A stretch of DNA of 35,579 nt, from assembly GCA_023664455.1 (NCBI GenBank), contig JAMPFM010000028.1:1-35579 (forward strand), written 5' to 3'. Position numbers and translations under genes: made by a program. Below are positions 6,834 to 13,304 of the stretch, piece after piece (positions within the stretch are counted from its first letter, which is position 1; each line of letters opens with the position of its first letter). The DNA comes from Blautia sp. Its GTDB lineage: Bacteria > Bacillota > Clostridia > Lachnospirales > Lachnospiraceae. Under the pieces are notes generated by a model. It was not told the DNA's origin, did no database searches, and was given only the letters and a program-made list of their open reading frames with translations.

Positions 6834-7964
6834 ATGATAAATTTTAACGTGCCCCCTTATACGGGGAAAGAAATTGATTATATGAAGGAAGCAATCGAGA
6901 ACCAGAAGATTTGCGGGGACGGTCCATTTACGAAGAAGTGCAGCGAATGGATTGAACAGCAGACGAAGACGGCGAAATGTCTGCTGACCACATCCTGCAC
7001 CCATGCAACGGAGCTGGCGGCGCTGCTGACGGATATCCGGGAAGGGGATGAGGTGATTCTGCCTTCTTATACGTTCGTCTCGACGGCGGACGCTTTCGTA
7101 CTGCGGGGTGCAAGAGCGGTTTTTGTGGATATCAGACCGGATACGATGAATATCGATGAGACATTAATCGAAGATGCCATTACGGATAGGACGAAGGTGA
7201 TTGCGCCGGTGCACTATGCGGGCGTAGGCTGTGAGATGGATACGATTATGGATATTGCGAAACGGCATGGGCTGATGGTAGTGGAAGACGCTGCCCAGGG
7301 CATTATGGCGTCGTATCGGGGCAAAGCGCTTGGTACGTTCGGGGAGTTTGGCTGTTTCAGTTTTCATGAGACCAAAAATTTCAGCATGGGCGAAGGCGGC
7401 GCCTTGCTGATTCGGGATAAAAAGTATATCGAAGATGCGGAAATCCTCAGGGAAAAGGGGACGGACAGGAGCAAGTATTTCCGCGGGCAGGTAGATAAAT
7501 ACCGCTGGCAGAATTATGGTTCCTCTTATCTTCCCAGCGATATGAATGCGGCGTATCTCTATGCCCAGTTAGAGCTTGCCGAAGAAATCACTCAAGCGAG
7601 GATGGAGCGGTGGAATCAATATCACGAGCTGCTTGCGCCGCTTGCGGAAAAAGGAAAAATCGAGCTGCCCCATATCCCGGAGCATTGCAGTCATAATGCC
7701 CATATGTTTTATATCAAGACGAAGGATATGGAAGAAAGGGGCAGGCTGATTCAGTTCTTGAAAGAAGCGGGCATTCTTGCAGTATTTCATTATGTCCCGC
7801 TGCATTCTGCGCCCGCGGGAAAGAAGTTTGGGCGTTTTCATGGGGAAGATAGGTATACGACGAAAGAAAGCGAGAGGCTGCTGCGTCTGCCGCTGTTCTA
7901 TCGGCTGACGGAAGATGAGACAACTTATATTGCAGAAAAGGTCAGGGCATTTTACGGAGAGTAG
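6834..7964 (+). CDS. rffA: dTDP-4-amino-4,6-dideoxygalactose transaminase (WecE/RffA)
   Basis: A 376-residue PLP-dependent sugar aminotransferase of the DegT/DnrJ/EryC1/StrS family. It matches E. coli WecE closely along its whole length as I recall that sequence: NVPPYTGKEIDYM at the N terminus, 'PSYTFVSTADAFVLRGA' (78-93), 'PVHYAGVGCEMDTI' (125-138), 'ARRHG/VVEDAAQG'-type Asp152, 'CFSFHETKN' with PLP-binding Lys181, 'GQVDKY' and 'HGEDRYTTKESERLLRLPLFY'. WecE adds an amino group from glutamate to C4 of dTDP-4-keto-6-deoxyglucose, giving dTDP-Fuc4N (EC 2.6.1.59). The RmlA and RmlB enzymes that make the substrate are not in the window and would have to be encoded elsewhere. A GNAT acetyltransferase two genes on (9932) could acetylate the product. 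The start is ATG 6834 behind GGAGAAG. Confidence 0.93.
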   Translation: MINFNVPPYTGKEIDYMKEAIENQKICGDGPFTKKCSEWIEQQTKTAKCLLTTSCTHATELAALLTDIREGDEVILPSYTFVSTADAFVLRGARAVFVDIRPDTMNIDETLIEDAITDRTKVIAPVHYAGVGCEMDTIMDIAKRHGLMVVEDAAQGIMASYRGKALGTFGEFGCFSFHETKNFSMGEGGALLIRDKKYIEDAEILREKGTDRSKYFRGQVDKYRWQNYGSSYLPSDMNAAYLYAQLELAEEITQARMERWNQYHELLAPLAEKGKIELPHIPEHCSHNAHMFYIKTKDMEERGRLIQFLKEAGILAVFHYVPLHSAPAGKKFGRFHGEDRYTTKESERLLRLPLFYRLTEDETTYIAEKVRAFYGE

Positions 7965-7967
7965 CGC

Positions 7968-9851
7968 ATGAAAATTCAGGGAATCTGGAAAAAGTATGGA
8001 AATTGCATACTGATGACATTGACTATTCTGGTCAATGCTATAATCATGGGCGTCTGCTTTGATTTTTATTATGATTTAAACGACGATATGATGATGAAGG
8101 ATATTATGGCGGGGGTCTATACCGGGACTCCCGATGGACATAATATGCAGACATTATATATTCTGGGGGCGTTTATCAGCCTATGTTACAGACTGTGCAG
8201 GAATTTTCCGTGGTATGGTCTGTTTTTATGTCTGTGTCAGTTTGGCGCGTTGTATCTGGCAGGAGTCCGTATGTTAAAAATCTGTGCGGGGCGGCTGGCG
8301 AAGGCGGGAGTCCTTTTGTTTACGACGGTGTTTTTGTGGGGGATTCTGCTTCCTCACATGGCGGCGCTGCAATATACGATTACCTGTGCCATGCTTACCG
8401 CGGCGGCGATTTTTCTGTTTTTGACTACGGAAAAAGGGCTTGCGCCCGGCGCGTTTGTACGGCACAATATTCCTTCCATATTGCTTGTCGTGCTGGCGTA
8501 TCAGCTGCGGACGGAAATGCTTCTGCTTGTGTTTCCGCTGATAGGACTGGCGGGGCTTTTTCGTATGGCGGAGGAAAAGGCGTTTTTCCAGAAAGAGAAT
8601 TATTGTAAATACGGGCTGGTTATCGGCGGCATTTTAATCGGGATGCTGGTAAGCAGACTGCTTGATTTTGCAGCCTATGGCGATGAGGGGTGGAAGTCGT
8701 TTCTGACCTTTTTTGAGAAGAGGACGCAAGTGTATGATTTCCACTATGATATCCTGACAAGCGGGGAACATCGGGACGAGCTTGCAGCTATGGGCATAAG
8801 CGATGCGCAGCAGCAGTTACTCGCCAATTATAATTTTGGGCTGGACGAAGGAATCGACGAGGAAGTATTGGGGCGGATTGCGGACTATGCGGCGGAGCGG
8901 GAATCTGACGCAGCGGACTATGCATCGGAGCAGGAATCTGACGCAGCAGACTATGCAACGGAGCAGGAATCCGGTGCGGCTGTTTCTACAGGCAGACAGA
9001 GCAACGGTGCAGAGCTTCTTAGGAAACTCTGGCAGCAGTGGAAACTATCGGTATACCGTATGCTGCATGAAGGGGACATGCCGTATAATCTGCCAGTGGT
9101 TTTGGGCTATCTGTGCGTGATTGTCTGCGGCGTCTGGGAAGGCGTAACCAATCCGGCGAAAAAGGGGTTGCGGAAATGGATTTTTCTCTGGAAACCGGGA
9201 CTGCTTTTTCTAGTCAGAAGCTGTTTATGGATGTACATTCTCATGAAAGGGCGCGACCCCGAACGGATTACCCATTCCCTGTATCTGGCGGAATTTGCCC
9301 TGTTGGCAGGGATGCTTGTCATGGGGCTTGTGCGGGATAAAGAAGTCATTATAGGAACCATCATTTTCCTTCTGCTTGGCGCATTCTGTCTATGGCGTGT
9401 TCCGGGCAGCGTCCGGGGCATCTTGGAAAACCAACGGGCGAGGGAGGCGGCGAACCAGGGGCAGGAGGCAATCGATACCTATTGCAGGGCGCACCCGGAC
9501 TGCTTTTATTTCGAGGACGTTTACTCCACCGTGGGATTTTCGCAGAAAATTTTCCAAAATGTGGATAATTCTCTGGCAAATTATGATATTATGGGAGGGT
9601 GGATGTGTAAAAGTCCGCTTTATCGAGAAAAATTAAAGCAGTTTGGTATCGAAACGACAGCGGAGGGGCTGCTCTATATGGATTCCGTCTTTTTTATCAT
9701 GGAAACGGGAACGGCGGATAGTAGTACGGCATGGATGGAAGATTACTATGCGGAGCAGGGCATAGATGTTGGCGTAGAACAAGCAGATGTTATCACACAA
9801 AAATATGCGGTTTACCGAATACTCAATAAGGCAGCGGAAAAGACCGACTAG
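7968..9851 (+). CDS. Polytopic membrane protein, probable GT-C-type glycosyltransferase, with internal repeats
   Basis: A 627-residue protein starting three bases after the aminotransferase stop. A first membrane segment (about 13-33) leads into 'YYDLNDDMMMKDIM' and 'GTPDGHN' (35-59). The acidic Asn-Asp-Asp site in the first outer loop resembles GT-C active sites. About nine more hydrophobic segments run to residue 482, followed by a soluble C-terminal domain (483-627) ending 'KYAVYRIL'. A long polar loop (about 225-370) contains three tandem copies of an 11-residue unit (ADYAxExESDA, residues 305-337), encoded by three 33-base repeats at 8880-8978. The function is inferred from topology and locus: transfer of a sugar from a lipid carrier outside the cell. 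It is a diverged relative, at best, of the protein at 4209. Confidence 0.55.
   Translation: MKIQGIWKKYGNCILMTLTILVNAIIMGVCFDFYYDLNDDMMMKDIMAGVYTGTPDGHNMQTLYILGAFISLCYRLCRNFPWYGLFLCLCQFGALYLAGVRMLKICAGRLAKAGVLLFTTVFLWGILLPHMAALQYTITCAMLTAAAIFLFLTTEKGLAPGAFVRHNIPSILLVVLAYQLRTEMLLLVFPLIGLAGLFRMAEEKAFFQKENYCKYGLVIGGILIGMLVSRLLDFAAYGDEGWKSFLTFFEKRTQVYDFHYDILTSGEHRDELAAMGISDAQQQLLANYNFGLDEGIDEEVLGRIADYAAERESDAADYASEQESDAADYATEQESGAAVSTGRQSNGAELLRKLWQQWKLSVYRMLHEGDMPYNLPVVLGYLCVIVCGVWEGVTNPAKKGLRKWIFLWKPGLLFLVRSCLWMYILMKGRDPERITHSLYLAEFALLAGMLVMGLVRDKEVIIGTIIFLLLGAFCLWRVPGSVRGILENQRAREAANQGQEAIDTYCRAHPDCFYFEDVYSTVGFSQKIFQNVDNSLANYDIMGGWMCKSPLYREKLKQFGIETTAEGLLYMDSVFFIMETGTADSSTAWMEDYYAEQGIDVGVEQADVITQKYAVYRILNKAAEKTD
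8880..8978 (+). repeat. Three tandem in-frame 33-bp repeats
   Basis: Units at 8880-8912, 8913-8945 and 8946-8978 each encode ADYA(A/S/T)E(R/Q)ESDA or its GA-ending variant. The unit length is a multiple of three, so copy-number change keeps the frame. They lie in a hydrophilic loop of the membrane protein at 7968. Confidence 0.9.
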
Positions 9852-9931
9852 GGGAAACAAGATATCGGGAAAGGAAACCATTAACAGAAAGAAGAAAAGC
9901 TAGTGAGAAAAAGGAAAAGTTAACAGAACCT

Positions 9932-10477
9932 ATGGAAGATATCAGGAAAAAGAAACCAACACTGCACCCGGAAACAGAAGAAATTTACCTGCGTCCGATG
10001 GAGCTTATGGATACGGAACAGATTATAGCCTGGCGGAATAAAGACAGGGTCCGGCACAATTTCATTTACCAGAAGCCTTTTACAAGGGAAGGACATCTGC
10101 ACTGGATACACACGCAGATAGAGACCGGGCGCGCGGTGCAGTTTATGATTTGTGAGAAAGCAGGAGACCGCGCTGTGGGCAGCGTGTATTTTAGGGATAT
10201 CGACGAGGATAAAAAGCGCGCGGAATACGGCATTTTTATCGGTGAAGACGACGCGGTGGGGAAAGGTTATGGAACCGGGGCGGCGAGGCTTGCCCTTTCG
10301 TATGCTTTCGGAAAAATGGGGCTTTTATCTGTTTTTCTGCGTGTGTTTGCGGATAATACCGGCGCCAGACGGAGTTATGAGAAAGCGGGTTTTACGCTGA
10401 TAGAAGGAAAACAGGAAGACGTTGTGGTGGACGGCGTAGTCAGAAACATGGTATTCTATGAGAAGAACGGGGGTTAG
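9932..10477 (+). CDS. GNAT N-acetyltransferase, RimJ/RimL type
   Basis: A 181-residue GNAT enzyme. The acetyl-CoA binding motif A is VGKGYGTGAA (109-118), preceded by the beta strand 'AEYGIFIG' and followed by the family's 'FLRVFADNTGARRSYEKAGF' block (about 134-153). The N-terminal 'IYLRPMELMDTEQIIAWRN' is usual for the RimJ/RimL/PseH branch. Branch members acetylate ribosomal proteins or amino sugars such as the 4-amino group of UDP-linked PseH substrate. Two genes after a WecE-type aminotransferase, sugar N-acetylation is the best guess. It is not visibly of the WecD type. The nearest ribosome binding site (AAGGA, 9911-9915) is 16 bases from the ATG, which is long, and the spacer around it holds an imperfect duplication. 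Confidence 0.82.
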   Translation: MEDIRKKKPTLHPETEEIYLRPMELMDTEQIIAWRNKDRVRHNFIYQKPFTREGHLHWIHTQIETGRAVQFMICEKAGDRAVGSVYFRDIDEDKKRAEYGIFIGEDDAVGKGYGTGAARLALSYAFGKMGLLSVFLRVFADNTGARRSYEKAGFTLIEGKQEDVVVDGVVRNMVFYEKNGG

Positions 10478-10480
10478 TCA

Positions 10481-11410
10481 ATGAGTCAGACGATTAGTTT
10501 TGTGATACCTTGTTATCATTCGGCGCGGACAATCGAAAGCGTGGTAGAAGAGGTTAGTACGACCATGAAAGGGCTGCCGGAATATGCGTATGAGATAATT
10601 CTGGTCAACGACGGTTCCACGGATGATACTTTTGAGGTTATCAGGAAAATATGTGCAGAGAAAAGAGAAGCCTATGGAATCAATCTTGCCAAAAATTTCG
10701 GGCAGCATGCGGCTTTGATGGCAGGATTCCACTATGTACACGGGGATATTATCGTCTGTCTGGACGATGATGGGCAGACGCCGGCGGCGGAAGTCGGGAA
10801 ATTGCTGGACGCCCTGGAAAAAGGCGCTGACGTGGTCTATGCCAGGTATGCCCATAAGCAGCATTCCACCTTTCGGAATTTTGGCAGTAAAGTAAACGAG
10901 CTGATGACAAGGGTTATGCTGGGAAAACCGAAGGCTTTATATCTGTCCAGTTATTTTGCTGCAAAGCGTTTTATCATTGATGAGATGATACGCTATACGA
11001 ATCCTTATCCGTATGTCATCGGGCTGGTGCTGCGTGCGACGAAAAATATCGTCAATGTGGACGTCCATCATCGGGAAAGGGAACAGGGCGCTTCCGGTTA
11101 TACCGTTGGGAAGCTGCTTGCCTTGTGGTTTAACGGGTTTACGGCATTTAGCATCAAACCGCTCAGAATCACTACTGCAATAGGCGGTTTTGTGGCGTGT
11201 GCGGGGTTTTTGTACGGGATTTATACGATTATTAAGAAACTGGTGAATCCGAATGTGGTAATCGGTTTTAGTTCGCTGATGTCTGCAATCGTTTTCCTTG
11301 GCGGTATGCAAATGTTGATGCTGGGCATTATCGGGGAGTATATCGGAAGAATTTACATTTCCCTGAATAATTCCCCGCAGTATGTGGTGAAAGAGTGCGT
11401 TCATGGATGA
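10481..11410 (+). CDS. GtrB/DPM-like glycosyltransferase family 2
   Basis: A 309-residue GT2 enzyme. The nucleotide-binding strand 'ISFVIPCYHSARTI' starts at 5, 'ILVNDGSTDDT' is at 40-50, and the metal-binding 'CLDDDGQTP' is at 93-101. Two C-terminal membrane segments (about 229-253 and 262-290) are typical of GtrB, ArnC and CsbB. These enzymes transfer a sugar from a nucleotide donor to undecaprenyl phosphate on the inner face of the membrane. The GtrA protein at 2655 and the GT-C-like proteins at 4209, 7968 and 11403 would complete a three-component glycosylation route. It starts three bases after the GNAT stop, with a G-rich ribosome binding site inside that gene, and it overlaps the DUF6020 gene by 8 bases. 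The adjacency suggests those two work as a pair. Confidence 0.9.
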   Translation: MSQTISFVIPCYHSARTIESVVEEVSTTMKGLPEYAYEIILVNDGSTDDTFEVIRKICAEKREAYGINLAKNFGQHAALMAGFHYVHGDIIVCLDDDGQTPAAEVGKLLDALEKGADVVYARYAHKQHSTFRNFGSKVNELMTRVMLGKPKALYLSSYFAAKRFIIDEMIRYTNPYPYVIGLVLRATKNIVNVDVHHREREQGASGYTVGKLLALWFNGFTAFSIKPLRITTAIGGFVACAGFLYGIYTIIKKLVNPNVVIGFSSLMSAIVFLGGMQMLMLGIIGEYIGRIYISLNNSPQYVVKECVHG

Positions 11411-13238
11411 GTATGGGTTCCAATTCAAAATAAAACTGAATGTGATAAGTTTCCTGATTGCCACGGCGGGCGCCCTCTGCTTTCCCCAGATCTTGAATCT
11501 GAAAGAGAATGCACTGGGATTTACCAACAGTATTTTTTCTGTGCTGGTGTGGCTGTTATGTTACTATGCGGTGAATCTGACGCTGCATACGATTGATTTA
11601 ACCGACAAAAGGGGTTGGAAAATAGCGGGCATTTTATCATTTCTATTTACGGTGGCGATGTTATTTGGGGTCAGGCTGGACAGTGTGGGGAATGTGGATT
11701 TTAAGGACTGGAAACTCTGGATATCCTTACCGGTACTGACCTGTCTTTTTACGATTTTAATCCGTAAGTTTTTCAATGTTCTGGGAAAAATGGAAGAGAG
11801 GGAAAAAAAGCTTGCCGAGCATATCAAAATCCCGGAGACGCCCGCCAGAGCCAAAAAGTATGAGAACGTCCTGATATTCTTTTTCCTGCTGCTTTGCTGG
11901 CTTCCGGTACTGCTTGCCGTTTATCCGGGCTTTTTCGTTTATGATGCCCAGGAAGAGTACATCCAGGTGGCGTCCCGGACGTTTACGACGCATCATCCGT
12001 TGGTGCATGTGCTGATGTTAGGCGGTATTATCTGCGCGGTACATAAACTGACGGATTCTTATAATCTCGGCATCGCCTGTTATATGTTAATCCAGATGGT
12101 GTTGGTGGCGGGGTGTTTTACTTATCTGCTGGCATATCTTAGGAAAAAGAAGATCTCGAAGGGACTAAGGTTTCTGGCGCTTCTTTATTTCGCCTTTTTC
12201 CCGGTAGTGGTCATGTTTACGTTGTGTTCCGCTAAGGATGCGATTTTTACGGCGGCGCTGCTGCTATTATTGGTAGCCATGCTGGAAATGGGGATTTCGG
12301 AAGAGGCGTTTTTCCAGAGCAAAAGGCGGATGGCGTTTTTTATCCTGACTGCGCTGGTTATGATGCTGTTTCGTAAAAACGGCATTTACGCTTTCCTTGT
12401 GATGGCGCTGATTCTGCTCTATATTTACAGGAAATATTTTAAGAAAATGGCAGTCCTGCTGGCGGTGGCTTTTGTATCCTATTTTCTGATAAGCGGCGGA
12501 TTGACGGTGGTATTTCATGCGCAGAATGCGGAAAATCAGGAAATCCTGACCGTGCCGATCCAGCAGCTTGCAAGAACTTATAAATTTAACCCGGAAGCAT
12601 TTACCCCGGAAGATGTTGCCATGCTGCACGAAATTTTGCCGGAAGAGGCGCTGATCCTCTATAATCCCAAGCTGTCTGACCCGGTAAAATATCATTTCCA
12701 GAATGATGCGTACCGGAAAGACCGCTCAAAATATCTGGGACTGTGGCTGAAAGTCGGGCTGCGCAAGCCGTTATCCTATGTGAATGCCTGGCTGATGAAT
12801 TCTTATGGATTCTGGTATCCCGATACGGTGATAGATGTGTATTCAGGCAATACAGTCTTTACGTTTACCTATCAGGACAGCTCTTATTTTGGTTATGAGG
12901 TGGAGCTGCCCGGCGTCCGGGACAGTAAGATTCCCTGGCTGGATGAGGCATACAGGCGCCTGTCGCTGGAGTTGGAGCAGGAAAAAATTCCGATTATCTC
13001 GATGCTGTATTCTCCGGGCTGTCTGTTCTGGTGTTTCGCCTTTGTATGCAGCTATCTGTTTTACCGGAAGAAGTATCATATTCTGGCGCCCTGCTGCATG
13101 GTGCTGCTTGTCTGGCTGACGGTGATTTTAGGACCTACTTATCTGCCCCGGTATGTGCTGATTTTCTGGTTCGGGCTGCCTCTCTTTGCGGCGGTTATGT
13201 TGGAAGAAGAGAAATTTTCCCGGCGAAATGACGGGTGA
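11403..13238 (+). CDS. DUF6020 family membrane protein, probable GT-C glycosyltransferase
   Basis: A 611-residue polytopic membrane protein, in a family I recognise as DUF6020. The characteristic outer-loop motif is 'YPGFFVYDAQEEYIQV' followed by 'THHPLVHVLMLGG' (about residues 178-206), where the acidic residue resembles a GT-C active site. Roughly twelve hydrophobic segments surround it, with one larger outer loop (about 375-520) and a short cytoplasmic tail. It overlaps the GtrB-type gene by 8 bases, so translation is coupled, and it likely uses the lipid-phosphate sugar made by that enzyme. Neither donor nor acceptor can be read from sequence. The family is confident; the glycosyltransferase role is inference from motif, topology and partner. 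Confidence 0.72.
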   Translation: MDEYGFQFKIKLNVISFLIATAGALCFPQILNLKENALGFTNSIFSVLVWLLCYYAVNLTLHTIDLTDKRGWKIAGILSFLFTVAMLFGVRLDSVGNVDFKDWKLWISLPVLTCLFTILIRKFFNVLGKMEEREKKLAEHIKIPETPARAKKYENVLIFFFLLLCWLPVLLAVYPGFFVYDAQEEYIQVASRTFTTHHPLVHVLMLGGIICAVHKLTDSYNLGIACYMLIQMVLVAGCFTYLLAYLRKKKISKGLRFLALLYFAFFPVVVMFTLCSAKDAIFTAALLLLLVAMLEMGISEEAFFQSKRRMAFFILTALVMMLFRKNGIYAFLVMALILLYIYRKYFKKMAVLLAVAFVSYFLISGGLTVVFHAQNAENQEILTVPIQQLARTYKFNPEAFTPEDVAMLHEILPEEALILYNPKLSDPVKYHFQNDAYRKDRSKYLGLWLKVGLRKPLSYVNAWLMNSYGFWYPDTVIDVYSGNTVFTFTYQDSSYFGYEVELPGVRDSKIPWLDEAYRRLSLELEQEKIPIISMLYSPGCLFWCFAFVCSYLFYRKKYHILAPCCMVLLVWLTVILGPTYLPRYVLIFWFGLPLFAAVMLEEEKFSRRNDG

Positions 13239-13239
13239 G

Positions 13240-13268
13240 TTGTAAAATAAAGCCAATTATGCTATACT
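13240..13268 (+). promoter_or_regulatory. Internal SigA-type promoter with extended -10
   Basis: TTGTAA (13240-13245) and TATACT (13263-13268) are 17 bases apart. TG at 13260-13261 gives an extended -10. The predicted start point is near 13275, beyond the ATG at 13269, which argues that translation of the next gene begins at ATG 13305. It would allow separate transcription of the ligase and the dehydratase-to-GT4 genes. Confidence 0.7.
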
Positions 13269-13304
13269 ATGTTAATATTTGCTGATGGAAAGTGCTATAG
13301 GAAC

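Noticed and set aside
8183-8608. A 141-codon + strand frame inside the membrane protein gene at 7968
   Set aside because: It is a shifted frame of a GC-rich membrane gene, has no ribosome binding site and encodes no recognisable domain.
8880-8978. Tandem repeats considered as a CRISPR array
   Set aside because: Units are contiguous with no spacers, are in frame inside a gene, and no cas gene is present.
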